From NCBI RefSeq assembly GCF_009770985.1, contig NZ_WSRW01000002.1:372001-436000 (forward strand): a stretch of DNA of 64,000 bases, read 5' to 3'. Position numbers and translations under genes: made by a program. The notes below the pieces were generated by a model. That model ran no database searches, was not told the origin of the DNA, and saw only the letters and a list, made by a program, of their open reading frames with translations. Shown in pieces: positions 40,999 to 49,800 of this stretch (its first letter is position 1; each line of letters begins with the position of its first letter). Source of the stretch: Mucilaginibacter lacusdianchii (lineage in GTDB: Bacteria > Bacteroidota > Bacteroidia > Sphingobacteriales > Sphingobacteriaceae).

Positions 40999-42699
40999 AT
41001 GATAAAAGAAAAAGATCGTAAATACATCCCTGCCAACTTAGAGATTAAATGGGAAAACCTGGAGCCATTATACCAAGAACTTCAGAGCCGCAACATACAA
41101 TCAGTAACCGACTTGGAGCAGTGGCTGCGCGACCGTAGCGAATTGGAGGCCGCACTGGAAGAAGATTTTGCCTGGCGCTATATCCGCATGACCTGCGATA
41201 CGGCTAATGAACAGCTGCTGCAAAACTTCCAGTACTTTGCTACCGAAATTGAGCCTAAAACTGCGCCGTATAATAACCAACTAAACCAAAAGCTGGTAAA
41301 TAACGAGTTTGTTGACCAACTGGATAAAGACAAATATTTTGTATACCTGCGCAGCGTTAAAAAAGCACTGGAACTGTTCCGGGAAGAGAATATCCCGATC
41401 CAAACCGAAATACAGGTAGAACAACAAAAATACCAGTCTATCACTGGTGCCATGGCTGTTCATATAGGCGATAAGGAATTTACCCTGGAACAGGCAGCTG
41501 CCCTTTTGAAAGATACTGACCGCAGCAAACGCCACGAAGCGTGGGAAAAGATTACCGGTCGCCGTTTGCAGGACAAAAAACAACTGGATGAGTTATTCGA
41601 TTTGCTGATGGTACTACGCCATAAGGTAGCGCTGAATGCTAACTTCGAAAACTTTAGAGATTACATGTTCCAGGCGCTGGGCCGTTTCGACTACACGCCG
41701 CAAGATTGCTACGATTTTCATGAAGCTATAGAAACTGAAGTAGTGCCTATTTTACGTGAGCAAGCCGAAAAGCGCCGCGAAGCTTTAGGCTTAGATGCTT
41801 TAAAGCCTTGGGACATGGACGTAGACATTACTGGCAAGCCCGCTTTAAAACCGTTTCAAAGCGGCGAAGATTTGATTGATAAGTCTATCCAGTGCTTTAA
41901 CAAAATTAGTCCGTACCTGGGCGAACGGTTGGAAATTATGAAAGCCAACGGCTTGTTTGATGTGGAAAGCCGTAAAGGTAAAGCGCCAGGTGGTTATAAT
42001 TATCCGCTGGCTGAAACCGGTGCGCCATTTATTTTCATGAATTCGGCCAACACTTTCCGCGACCTGACGACCATGGTGCACGAAGGCGGCCATGCTGTTC
42101 ATACGTTCCTGACTGCTGATTTAGAACTGAATGATTTTAAACACTGCCCAAGCGAGGTAGCCGAACTGGCTTCGATGTCGATGGAACTAATTTCAATGGA
42201 TAACTGGGACGTGTATTTTGACAATCCGGAAGAACTGAAACGTGCCAAACGCGACCAGTTGGTAGACGTGCTGAAAACCCTGCCTTGGGTTGCCATTGTA
42301 GATCAATTCCAGCACTGGCTATATACCAACCCCGACCATACCGATGCACAACGTACTGATGCCTGGAAACAGATTTATGAACGCTTTGGCGCAGGCTTTA
42401 TTGATTGGAGCGGCTTAGAAGAAGCCGAGGTAAACCTGTGGCAAAAACAACTTCATATTTTTGAAGTACCGTTTTATTACATTGAATATGGTATGGCCCA
42501 ACTAGGCGCTATTGCCGTTTGGAAAAACTATAAAGAAAACCCGGACAAAGGCTTACAGCAATATCTGGACGCCTTGAAACTAGGATACACCAAAACCATC
42601 AAAGAAATTTACGAAACTGCCGGAATCAAATTTGATTTCAGCGCCAGCTATGTGAAAGAACTGGCTGAGTTTGTGAAGAGTGAGATGGAGAAATTGTAA
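40999..42699 (+). CDS. pepF: M3 family oligoendopeptidase (PepF-like)
   Basis: Cytoplasmic zinc peptidase that degrades oligopeptides. The 566 residues are largely helical, with the zinc motif MVHEGGHAVHTF (His361, Glu362, His365) and the third-ligand region SEVAELASMSMELI downstream (Glu in ELASMSMEL). The N-terminal LEIKWENLEPLYQELQSR is typical of the PepF branch of Bacteroidota. Length is normal and no signal peptide is present. A strong terminator follows. Confidence 0.92.
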   Translation: MIKEKDRKYIPANLEIKWENLEPLYQELQSRNIQSVTDLEQWLRDRSELEAALEEDFAWRYIRMTCDTANEQLLQNFQYFATEIEPKTAPYNNQLNQKLVNNEFVDQLDKDKYFVYLRSVKKALELFREENIPIQTEIQVEQQKYQSITGAMAVHIGDKEFTLEQAAALLKDTDRSKRHEAWEKITGRRLQDKKQLDELFDLLMVLRHKVALNANFENFRDYMFQALGRFDYTPQDCYDFHEAIETEVVPILREQAEKRREALGLDALKPWDMDVDITGKPALKPFQSGEDLIDKSIQCFNKISPYLGERLEIMKANGLFDVESRKGKAPGGYNYPLAETGAPFIFMNSANTFRDLTTMVHEGGHAVHTFLTADLELNDFKHCPSEVAELASMSMELISMDNWDVYFDNPEELKRAKRDQLVDVLKTLPWVAIVDQFQHWLYTNPDHTDAQRTDAWKQIYERFGAGFIDWSGLEEAEVNLWQKQLHIFEVPFYYIEYGMAQLGAIAVWKNYKENPDKGLQQYLDALKLGYTKTIKEIYETAGIKFDFSASYVKELAEFVKSEMEKL

Positions 42700-42709
42700 G
42701 CTTGCTATT

Positions 42710-42740
42710 AGCAAAGCCCGCTATGTAACCGGGCTTTGCT
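42710..42740 (+). terminator. Terminator after pepF
   Basis: AGCAAAGCCCG (42710-42720) pairs perfectly with CGGGCTTTGCT (42730-42740) around a 9-nt loop, followed by TTGTTTT, 10 bp after the pepF stop. Confidence 0.85.
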
Positions 42741-42751
42741 TTGTTTTAGGC

Positions 42752-42961
42752 GTGGAAAGTGAAGAGGCAATTTCTTCTGTGGAAATAGCCGCCCGTATAG
42801 ACAAAGCCCCGGAAGTATCTCTAGGCTACCTAATAGAAGTTGAGATCAAACCTGTTATTTTAAAGAGTATTTAAGACAAAAAATTTCTCTCTAATGAATA
42901 CGACGACCATGGCTTCAAAGTAGTAGATGCACTCATTCGAGACGCCAAAGCTAAGAAATAA
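42752..42961 (+). pseudogene. Remnant of an XRE-type (HTH_3) regulator C-terminus
   Basis: One frame reads SSVEIAARIDKAPEVSLGYL, then about 15 residues, a TAA at 42872-42874, then DKKFLSN and, still in frame, DHGFKVVDALIRDAKAKK before a TAA at 42959-42961. This is the pattern of the second half of small XRE regulators (PSVEVAAKIAKALEVSLDYL ... HVFKVVDALIRDAK), with the helix-turn-helix half missing. The family match is by recognition of the pattern, not by a search. It lies directly after the pepF terminator and has no start of its own. Confidence 0.6.
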
Positions 42962-42963
42962 AT

Positions 42964-42987
42964 AAGCCCAGCTTATAGGCTGGGCTT
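42964..42987 (-). terminator. Terminator for the small membrane protein gene
   Basis: AAGCCCAGC (42964-42972) pairs perfectly with GCTGGGCTT (42979-42987) around a 6-nt loop, 38 bp beyond the minus-strand stop at 43025. Confidence 0.7.
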
Positions 42988-43024
42988 GATCTGTTAATCA
43001 ATAACAGGGTTGTGCAAGAGCGTC

Positions 43025-43237
43025 TTAGTCTATGTGCACGGGTAACGATTTGAGGATAAATGCTATCCCGGCAATAATGCATAGAATTATCCCACTCCAA
43101 TACCGCACATAAGCTACGCCAGTTGGTCCGTTCCAACCATTTCTTGCAGAGGAAGGTCTTTCACCTTTAATCACTCTATAAAGAAAATACGCTACTACTA
43201 AGAATACAATACCAAGTAACAAATGCATCCAGTTCAT
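43025..43237 (-). CDS. Small two-helix membrane protein, possible Rhs immunity protein
   Basis: A 70-residue protein with two hydrophobic helices (about 5-22, LLLGIVFLVVAYFLYRVI, and 47-63, YWSGIILCIIAGIAFIL) joined by a polar loop rich in Gly, Asn and Ser. It starts 35 bp downstream of the end of the Rhs remnant on the same strand, where cognate immunity genes of Rhs toxins lie, and has its own terminator. Unlike its neighbours it is uninterrupted. Function is inferred only from position; small size makes even its coding status moderate. Confidence 0.5.
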   Translation of the reverse strand: MNWMHLLLGIVFLVVAYFLYRVIKGERPSSARNGWNGPTGVAYVRYWSGIILCIIAGIAFILKSLPVHID

Positions 43238-43271
43238 CTCTTTTATTTTTTGTCTTGTTCTTTATACTTAT

Positions 43272-43969
43272 TTAAAACCTTGTTAGTCTAAGGTTTGACA
43301 ACTTTACTTTCGAATAGGCCACAACTTGCTTAGTTGCTTCTCTAATCTCTTTAGAAACGTTAGGATTCAGACCTGGATCAATTGATCAACTGCCTTACCC
43401 CCCTAAATATCCTACAACGCCATAAGCAGTTCATTGCCAACTGTTATTTTTGCATTCTTATTGCTTCCCGCAACAAATTCAACCGAAACTTCTAACGCAG
43501 TACCAGCCAAAGAAGTATATTCACCCACCGTTGCTAAAGTCGCTTCAGGAGCTGCACCCACGCCTACTACAGGAGCACCAACAACCGCTGCCGCTGCTCC
43601 AGTCACTGCCATTTTATCACCAGGATCTTGTAGATTCTTTGCTACAGATAGAAGTGTTTCCTTATGCTCTACTGTCCATATTTGCGTTGCATGACCCGCT
43701 TTTGAAACAGCATCCGAGATTCTATTGTACGCGTGTTTAGCCTACGCAACAATCTGGTCGTAACTTTTGGAGACAGAAGCCACTGTTGAATTATATGCTT
43801 TTTTTAAGTCACCCCTAGAAGACCAAGGCCACATGCCATCGGGGTCAACCACCCTAATGGGATCATTGAATCCGTAAACATACGGCGACTACCTTCTACC
43901 TTTCTCTGCCAATGGATCAACACTTGTCCGCCTGGCTATCACCGGATCATAGAACCTGGCGCCATAATC
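43272..43969 (-). pseudogene. Rhs repeat-associated core domain and C-terminal tip, decayed
   Basis: The minus strand from 43969 reads DYGARFYDPVIARRTSVDPL, then AEKGRR, a TAG, and [20 protein letters not shown]. This is the Rhs core hallmark (DYGARxYDPxxGRWxxxDPLAE...YxYxxNNPxxxxDPDG), with a stop where Trp is usual. The variable tip then continues in frame through a second TAG (after KSYDQIVA), an Ala/Val-rich stretch (GAAAAVVGAPVVGVGA), two more stops at about 43410-43420 and a frameshift, to NPNVSKEIREATKQVVAYSK and a TAA at 43272. The N-terminal Rhs repeats are absent. The 5' break falls exactly at the stop codon of the PAP2 gene upstream. The toxin activity of the tip is not identifiable. 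Confidence 0.85.
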
Positions 43970-44629
43970 TTATTTCCGCCTCAGCAATCCCCTATTCCAC
44001 TTTTCCGATTTCATAAAGGGCCGGCCATCCAACCAGGTAATCCAAATGATAGTGCCTATCGTACCGATTATAGAACCGGCTGTCACATCCTCAAAGAAGT
44101 GCTGGCTCAAATACATTCGCGAGTAGGCCACAGACATCGCTATCAGCAAATAAATAAATCCAAGCCGTTTGTTGATAGCCAGATAAGATAAAATTACCGC
44201 CGCGGTAAAAGCCGTAACCGTATGGCCCGACGGGAAACTGTTTGTCGTGTTTATATGAATGCCTTGAACAAAGTAAATTTTGTTCAGCTGGCTGGCAAAA
44301 TATACTTTGGGCCTTGGAGCGTGGAAAATGTTTTTTGCAATTTGCACCAATATACCGGTAAAGGCAAAGCTACTTACCAATAATAGTGTTTTGCGGTAAC
44401 TGAACATTAAAAATATTACGGATAAGGTGGTCACCATCATCCAGGCACCTAAATCGGTTAGGTAAGTAAAAAACACATCGGCCCATAAATCATGAAGCTT
44501 GTTAACCGAAAAATATATCTCTTCGCGGGTATAAGTCAACTTTATAACCAGGCAGCAAATCAAAACCATCAGGTAAGGCACAAAAAACAACCTTATCTGG
44601 TGCAATACATCAGTAATACGCGTGTTCAT
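43970..44629 (-). CDS. PAP2-family phosphatase
   Basis: A second, unrelated-looking PAP2 enzyme. From the ATG at 44629 (MNTRITDVLHQIRLFF) it has 219 residues and about six helices. Motifs are KNIFHAPRP (motif 1), SFPSGHTVTAFT (motif 2, PSGH) and YSRMYLSQHFFEDVTAGS (motif 3, SRxxxxxHxxxD). The frame is open 38 codons further upstream but that would overlap the divergent permease gene, so the later ATG is preferred. It probably dephosphorylates a lipid pyrophosphate in the periplasm. Its stop abuts the Rhs remnant. Confidence 0.88.
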   Translation of the reverse strand: MNTRITDVLHQIRLFFVPYLMVLICCLVIKLTYTREEIYFSVNKLHDLWADVFFTYLTDLGAWMMVTTLSVIFLMFSYRKTLLLVSSFAFTGILVQIAKNIFHAPRPKVYFASQLNKIYFVQGIHINTTNSFPSGHTVTAFTAAVILSYLAINKRLGFIYLLIAMSVAYSRMYLSQHFFEDVTAGSIIGTIGTIIWITWLDGRPFMKSEKWNRGLLRRK

Positions 44630-44705
44630 GCTACAAATTAAACATATTATGCGCAATCCCTTCAAAAATTTGGTATGTTTGATGCTTGGTAATTGATTAA
44701 ACTTC

Positions 44706-46412
44706 ATGTCGAATAGTATATTTCGCCGAAAATCATTAGACAAGATTTTAGCTGACGTACAAAGCGGTTTCAGCGATAGCGAACACTCCGGTAATCATCT
44801 TCAAAAAGCACTTAAGGTTAAAGATTTAACACTAATGGGTATAGCGGCCGTAGTAGGCGCGGGTATATTTTCAACCATTGGCGAAGCTTCTTTTAACGGC
44901 GGCCCGGGAGTAACTATCTTATTTGTGCTTACCGCCATCACGTGCGGCTTTTCGGCCATGTGCTATGCAGAATTTGCCTCTCGTATACCGGTTGCAGGCA
45001 GCGCCTATACCTACGCCTATGCATCTTTTGGCGAACTGATTGCCTGGATTATCGGCTGGGATTTGTTGATGGAATACGCTATTGGTAATATCGCCGTAGC
45101 CATATCCTGGAGTCAGTATTTCATCAATCTACTGGAAGGCTTTCATATCCATGTGCCTGCGTACCTAACAATGGACTACTTTTCTGCTTTTAAAGCGCAC
45201 AGTAAGTTACAAGAACTAACTACAGCTGGCAAATTAACAGAAATAACAGATAGCATTAAAGCCGGTGCCCAGGCATGGGCTACAGCACCAGGTTCGGGCA
45301 ATTTTAAAATAATTGCCAACATACCTGCACTGCTTATTGTAGTAATCATCACCTATCTGGTTTACATTGGCATTCGCGAAACCAAAAAAGTGACCAATGC
45401 CATGGTGCTACTTAAAATTGGGGTGGTAATAGCTGTAATTGTATTAGGCTTTTTTTATATAACCCCTGCCAATTGGCATCCATTTATGCCCAATGGCTTT
45501 GGTGGTGTGATGAAAGGCGTATCGGGCGTATTTTTTGCTTATATAGGTTTTGATGCTATATCTACCACTGCAGAAGAATGCGAAAACCCGCAACGCGATT
45601 TACCCAAGGGTATGATTTACTCGCTCATCATTTGCACCGTGCTTTACGTTTTAATTGCACTGGTACTTACCGGTATGGTGAGCTATAAAGACTTACAAGT
45701 GGGCGACCCATTGGCTTTTGTATTTGCTAAAGTCGGCTTAAATAAAATCAGCTATGTGATTTCAATAAGCGCTGTAATTGCAACGGCCAGTGTATTATTG
45801 ATATTTCAATTAGGTCAGCCACGCATTTGGATGAGCATGAGTCGGGATGGTTTGCTGCCAAGAGCATTTTCACGTATTCATCCTAAATACAGCACCCCTT
45901 CATTTGCCACTATTGTTACAGGTTTTGTGGTGGCTATACCTGCCCTGTTTATGAACCTCACAGAGGTTACCGATTTAACCAGTATAGGCACACTATTTGC
46001 CTTTGTGCTGGTTTGCGGCGGCGTTTTATTATTACCAAGAGAAGAGGCTATAAAAGGCAAATTTCAGATTCCATACATTAACGCTAAATGGATTGCACCG
46101 GTAATATTTATTGTTGGCGTAGTAGTTTTCTGGAAACCGATGTTAGGCTTATTTTCTGGTGAAAACAGACATCACAATTTTCCCTATATCTTATTCATCA
46201 TACTATCAGCAGGCTTAACATTTTTAGCATTTACTAAAAATTTATCGTTGATTCCCGTACTCGGTTTACTTAGCTGTTTTTATTTGATGACAGAATTAGG
46301 GTATACCAACTGGATTCGTTTCCTGGCCTGGCTAGTTATTGGCTTGGTTATTTACTTCTCTTACGGTTATAAAAACAGTCGTTTAGGAAAAGGACAGTCG
46401 CCATTAGCATAA
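44706..46412 (+). CDS. APC-superfamily amino acid permease
   Basis: A 568-residue permease with about twelve to fourteen helices. The first-helix glycine motif is LMGIAAVVGAGIFSTIGEAS, followed by CYAEFASRIPVAGSAYTYAY and GVSGVFFAYIGFDAISTTAE in helix 6, typical of the cationic amino acid transporter (CAT) branch. An insert of about 50 residues (YFSAFKAHSKLQELTTAGKL...) lies between helices 3 and 5. The exact substrate is not determinable. Divergent from the PAP2 gene; followed by a terminator. Confidence 0.9.
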   Translation: MSNSIFRRKSLDKILADVQSGFSDSEHSGNHLQKALKVKDLTLMGIAAVVGAGIFSTIGEASFNGGPGVTILFVLTAITCGFSAMCYAEFASRIPVAGSAYTYAYASFGELIAWIIGWDLLMEYAIGNIAVAISWSQYFINLLEGFHIHVPAYLTMDYFSAFKAHSKLQELTTAGKLTEITDSIKAGAQAWATAPGSGNFKIIANIPALLIVVIITYLVYIGIRETKKVTNAMVLLKIGVVIAVIVLGFFYITPANWHPFMPNGFGGVMKGVSGVFFAYIGFDAISTTAEECENPQRDLPKGMIYSLIICTVLYVLIALVLTGMVSYKDLQVGDPLAFVFAKVGLNKISYVISISAVIATASVLLIFQLGQPRIWMSMSRDGLLPRAFSRIHPKYSTPSFATIVTGFVVAIPALFMNLTEVTDLTSIGTLFAFVLVCGGVLLLPREEAIKGKFQIPYINAKWIAPVIFIVGVVVFWKPMLGLFSGENRHHNFPYILFIILSAGLTFLAFTKNLSLIPVLGLLSCFYLMTELGYTNWIRFLAWLVIGLVIYFSYGYKNSRLGKGQSPLA

Positions 46413-46430
46413 CAGTTAATCACTATAAAT

Positions 46431-46466
46431 AAAAAGTGCTGCCAGTTATTACTAGCAGCACTTTTT
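46431..46466. terminator. Bidirectional terminator between permease and GH43 gene
   Basis: AAAAAGTGCTGC (46431-46442) pairs perfectly with GCAGCACTTTTT (46455-46466) around a 12-nt loop; convergent genes on both sides. Confidence 0.85.
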
Positions 46467-46478
46467 GTTTATAGGCTT

Positions 46479-47594
46479 TTACTTTTTAAACTCATCAATG
46501 GTAATGATGGTACCGTCCGGGTTATACTTCAACTCGGTTACTTTTACATTACGCAACCAAGTTTTGCCTGAAAGTTCGGTATCATGGTAGAATAAATACC
46601 ACTTGCCTTTAATCTCCGCAATAGAATGGTGTGTTGTCCAACCCTGTACCGGTTTTAAGATAACGCCTTTGTAAGTAAAAGGCCCATACGGGCTATCGCC
46701 AATGGCATAACACAGATTATGCGTATCGCCGGTTGAGTAAGTAAAATAATATTTGCCGTTATATTTATACATCCATGATCCTTCAAAAAAGCGACGATCA
46801 TGATCTTTAGTCAACATGGGTTTTCCGTTTTCATCCATAATAACGGCATCTTTCGGCTTTTCACTGAACTCAAGCATGTTTTTGCTCAGCTTTACTACTT
46901 TGGCGGTTAACGCCGGTTCATCACCCTTACCTAAATCAGTTTTTGAACCATCCTTTTCGTAAACACCTTTGGCCCAGCGCTGTAATTGGCCACCCCAAAT
47001 GCCACCGAAATACATGTAATAGCTACCATCGGTATCTTTAAATACGCATGGATCAATCGAAAAGCTGCCTTTCATTGGCTCAGGCTGTGCCTTAAACGGA
47101 CCAACCGGCGATTTGCTGGTGGCTACGCCGATATGAAAAACATCTTGCTTATCTTTTATAGGGAAATACAGATAATAAGTTCCATTATCGTAAGCAGCAT
47201 CCGGCGCCCAAAGTTGGCGGCCAGCCCAAGGGATATCCTTAACATCCAGCGCTACGCCATTGTCTTTAACCGGACCACCAATGCTATCCATAGACAAAAT
47301 ATGGTAATCGCGCATGGCAAAATGGTCGCCGTTGTCGTTCTCAGGAATGCCCGCATCTATATCATGCGATGGGTAAATATAAATTTTGCCATTAAACACA
47401 TGAGCTGACGGATCGGCCGTATAAATGTGGCTTACCAATGGTTTGGAAATAAATTTCGACTGAGCCGTCGTATCGGATTTTGCAGCGTTGCTATCTGCAG
47501 CTTGCCCATTTTTGGCGCTGTTACTTTGGCAAGCAACAGCAAAAGCTGAAACGCCCAGCACAACAATAATAGGTAATTGGTTAATTTTAAACAT
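46479..47594 (-). CDS. Glycoside hydrolase family 43 lipoprotein
   Basis: A five-bladed beta-propeller hydrolase acting on arabinose- or xylose-containing glycans. The 371 residues begin with a lipoprotein-type signal peptide (VVLGVSAFAVACQS, Cys22). The catalytic triad of GH43 is visible: base Asp61 in TADPSAHVFNGKIYIYPSHD, the pKa-modulating Asp in SFSIDPCVFKDTDGSYYMYF and the acid Glu in RRFFEGSWMYKYNGKYYFTY. GWTTHHSIAEIKGKWYLFYH is the usual last blade. Substrate (arabinan or xylan side chains) is unknown. A LacI-type operator lies 23 bp upstream of the ATG, so sugar-responsive repression is likely. Confidence 0.92.
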   Translation of the reverse strand: MFKINQLPIIVVLGVSAFAVACQSNSAKNGQAADSNAAKSDTTAQSKFISKPLVSHIYTADPSAHVFNGKIYIYPSHDIDAGIPENDNGDHFAMRDYHILSMDSIGGPVKDNGVALDVKDIPWAGRQLWAPDAAYDNGTYYLYFPIKDKQDVFHIGVATSKSPVGPFKAQPEPMKGSFSIDPCVFKDTDGSYYMYFGGIWGGQLQRWAKGVYEKDGSKTDLGKGDEPALTAKVVKLSKNMLEFSEKPKDAVIMDENGKPMLTKDHDRRFFEGSWMYKYNGKYYFTYSTGDTHNLCYAIGDSPYGPFTYKGVILKPVQGWTTHHSIAEIKGKWYLFYHDTELSGKTWLRNVKVTELKYNPDGTIITIDEFKK

Positions 47595-47616
47595 ATAAGC
47601 TTGTTAGTTTTAGTTT

Positions 47617-47630
47617 TGCAATCGGTTGCA
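47617..47630. promoter_or_regulatory. LacI-family operator upstream of the GH43 gene
   Basis: TGCAATCGGTTGCA fits the TGnAAnCGnTTnCA operator pattern of LacI/GalR-family regulators, with the central CG and perfect outer TGCAA/TTGCA arms. It is 23 bp from the GH43 start codon, where bound repressor would block transcription. No LacI-family gene is in the window. Confidence 0.65.
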
Positions 47631-47898
47631 TAAAGAAACAACTTTTTTTGCATTTGTACTTACTTTTAGGCCTGTCATTAAAAAATTTTATCTGTTAGCT
47701 GCATATTAAATTTGTTTTGATTTTTTTTAAAAAACTATTGACGTTATAAAAGGCGTTAATTATTTTTACGAACAGGGACACATCTTTTTCCAAAACCTAA
47801 ACTTTTCTCGCCTTATATATTTCTTTTTATTTCTAAAGCATACACCTTTAGGAATAGAAGATACGTATAAAACCAAAATTGCCTAATTACTAAACTAA
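47631..47898. other. AT-rich spacer between divergent GH43 and small hypothetical gene
   Basis: Apart from the operator just to its left, I see only poly-A/T tracts (for example near 47720) that may be upstream promoter elements for both directions. No gene or RNA structure was recognised. Confidence 0.5.
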
Positions 47899-48165
47899 AT
47901 GATAAATGAACCTAATTTGCTGAGCTCTTATTTAGCGAAGCGACAAACTTTTTATGAATACCTGCAGGCTATTCAAGAAAAATACCTGCATTGGTTTAAC
48001 CAACGAGAAAGCACCAACACACCCGCTACACTGGCGCGTGATTATGTGGATTGCAATCTGGATTTAAGTACCCTTGTACCCAAATTGCGTTATAACCCAG
48101 ATTTAGATGCTAATATCCTGGAAGAATGCAGCGATGCTTTCTGCATCGCATTTAACCTTGCTTAG
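47899..48165 (+). CDS. Hypothetical small protein
   Basis: An 88-residue soluble protein with no recognised domain. The N-terminal half is a probable amphipathic helix (LAKRQTFYEYLQAIQEKYL) and the C-terminal half contains PKLRYNPDLDANILEECSDA with two cysteines. An ATG start and a very strong terminator 15 bp after the stop support a real gene. Function unknown. Confidence 0.55.
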   Translation: MINEPNLLSSYLAKRQTFYEYLQAIQEKYLHWFNQRESTNTPATLARDYVDCNLDLSTLVPKLRYNPDLDANILEECSDAFCIAFNLA

Positions 48166-48180
48166 TAAGTGTTAAGCCCC

Positions 48181-48225
48181 ATAAACAACAAAGGCCAGTT
48201 TAATGAACTGGCCTTTGTTGTTTAT
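48181..48225 (+). terminator. Strong 20-bp hairpin terminator
   Basis: ATAAACAACAAAGGCCAGTT (48181-48200) pairs perfectly with the 20-nt arm at 48206-48225 (AACTGGCCTTTGTTGTTTAT) around the loop TAATG. Confidence 0.85.
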
Positions 48226-48285
48226 AATGTAGATTGACGTTGCCTGTAGGCATGCTTATGAGATTAGCTTTAGATATCAGTTAGC

Positions 48286-49197
48286 TTAATGCAATGCTTT
48301 TCGTTTCAACAAGCCACCGGTGGTATCGTCAATACTTTGTTGTATAATAAATGCCGATGGGTCGGCTTTCAATATTTCTTGCTTCAATACCGGAATTTCT
48401 AATCTGGTAACTACAGTGAAAACAATATCACGCGGATCGTTTACCTGTCCATCTTTACCATAACCACTTTTGCCATTGTAAATTGTTACCCCACGACCAA
48501 GTTTATGGGTTATAATTTTGCGGATAGTTTCGCTTTTTAAAGATATGATTGTGATGCCGGTGTATTGCTCAATACCATTCAAAATAAAATCAATCATTTT
48601 AGAAGCAGCCAGATAAGTCAGGATAGAATACATGGCCGACTCAATCCCTAAAAAATAAGCAGCTAGTGAAAATATCACAACATTTAAAAGCAGTATAATA
48701 TCACTCACCTTAAGCAGGTGGCTTTGCTTGCTTACTACTAAAGCCGCAATTTCTGTACCGTCAAGCACCGCACCACCGCGCATAGTAAGCCCAATACCTA
48801 CGCCAATAAAAAAGCCGCCAAATACAGCAGTAAGCAGTTTATCATGTGTAACGTCAGGAAAGTGAACAAAGGCTACACAAAGTGAAAGTCCGGCAATAGC
48901 CATAGCACTTTTTATGGCGAAAGGTATTCCAATACGACGGTATCCTAATACCAGAAAAGGTAAGTTAATTACAAAGATCAATATAGATATAGGCCAGTTT
49001 GTAATATCTGCAATTAACATAGATATACCGGTTACCCCACCGTCAATAAAATGGCTGGACAATAAAAAACCTTTTAAACCCATCCCTGCAGATAATATAC
49101 CCAAAACAACCAGTGTTAAACTCATCAACCTAGGCTTGAAATGTGAGGATATATACATCTTCAAATAATTCCACTTGATCTTTTGGTTTGTCGCCAT
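48286..49197 (-). CDS. YitT family membrane protein
   Basis: A 303-residue protein with five to six N-terminal helices and a C-terminal cytoplasmic DUF2179 domain of about 100 residues. Characteristic segments are FIDGGVTGISMLIADITNWP, FGGFFIGVGIGLTMRGGAVL with DGTEIAAL, and GRGVTIYNGKSGYGKDGQ in the C-terminal domain. Transport is assumed for the family, but the substrate is unknown. The N-terminus (MATNQKIKWNYLKMYISSHF) is polar and basic. Confidence 0.88.
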   Translation of the reverse strand: MATNQKIKWNYLKMYISSHFKPRLMSLTLVVLGILSAGMGLKGFLLSSHFIDGGVTGISMLIADITNWPISILIFVINLPFLVLGYRRIGIPFAIKSAMAIAGLSLCVAFVHFPDVTHDKLLTAVFGGFFIGVGIGLTMRGGAVLDGTEIAALVVSKQSHLLKVSDIILLLNVVIFSLAAYFLGIESAMYSILTYLAASKMIDFILNGIEQYTGITIISLKSETIRKIITHKLGRGVTIYNGKSGYGKDGQVNDPRDIVFTVVTRLEIPVLKQEILKADPSAFIIQQSIDDTTGGLLKRKALH

Positions 49198-49288
49198 TTA
49201 ACTAATAATTACAAAATAAACTTTATTTTAACCAATGGTTGGTTGTAAAGATAACAATTAGGCGCAGTTTTTGAGCGGAGATTTGTGT

Positions 49289-49666
49289 ATGGATACTAAG
49301 CCGAAAACGATATTGGTTGCAGATGATGATAAAGCTATACTTGAATCCATCACTGCCATTTTAAATTTATCAGGATACGAAGTTTTGTATGTTCAGGACG
49401 GCACCTCGGTGTTGCAGGCTATAAAGGCACAACCTGATTTGATTTTGCTGGATATACAAATGCCGGGCCATGATGGATCGGCCGTGTGCCGTCAGTTAAA
49501 GCGGCAGGCATCTACTAAAGACATTCCGGTAATGTTTCTATCAGCCAGCATGGATGTAGCGCATAAAGCCCGCGAAGCAGGCGCAGACGACTATCTGGAA
49601 AAGCCGTTTGATATGAGTATTTTACAGGAGAAGGTATTTACTTTATTGAACAGGATGAGTTTGTAA
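49289..49666 (+). CDS. Single-domain response regulator (CheY-like)
   Basis: A 125-residue receiver domain. The acidic pocket is VADDDKA (Asp12-14), the phosphoacceptor is Asp55 in LILLDIQMPG, and the conserved lysine is in LEKPFDMSIL. There is no output domain. The open frame begins at a TTG six codons upstream, but the ATG at 49289 gives the standard start MDTKPKTILVADDD. It may take phosphate from an Hpt or hybrid kinase encoded elsewhere. Divergent from yitT. Confidence 0.9.
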   Translation: MDTKPKTILVADDDKAILESITAILNLSGYEVLYVQDGTSVLQAIKAQPDLILLDIQMPGHDGSAVCRQLKRQASTKDIPVMFLSASMDVAHKAREAGADDYLEKPFDMSILQEKVFTLLNRMSL

Positions 49667-49800
49667 AATTGCTTTGCTTTTACATGTAAGACGATTTTAC
49701 AAAATGATTTATCTTAAACTCGCTCTCGATTTCGTTAAATGTCCACACATCTGACTATTAACCTAATAATGCTTACATTGCAACATTATTTACAGCAACT

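Noticed and set aside
42680..42751. Start of a frame that runs from the pepF end into the XRE remnant
   Set aside because: Its first codons overlap pepF and its terminator; only the part after 42752 resembles a protein.
43412..43612. Separate 66-residue Ala/Val-rich minus-strand gene
   Set aside because: It is an internal piece of the Rhs C-terminal tip, continuous in frame with the Rhs core apart from stop codons.
44630..44743. 38-codon N-terminal extension of the second PAP2 protein
   Set aside because: It would overlap the divergent permease gene and adds residues not expected in the family; the ATG at 44629 precedes the first helix.
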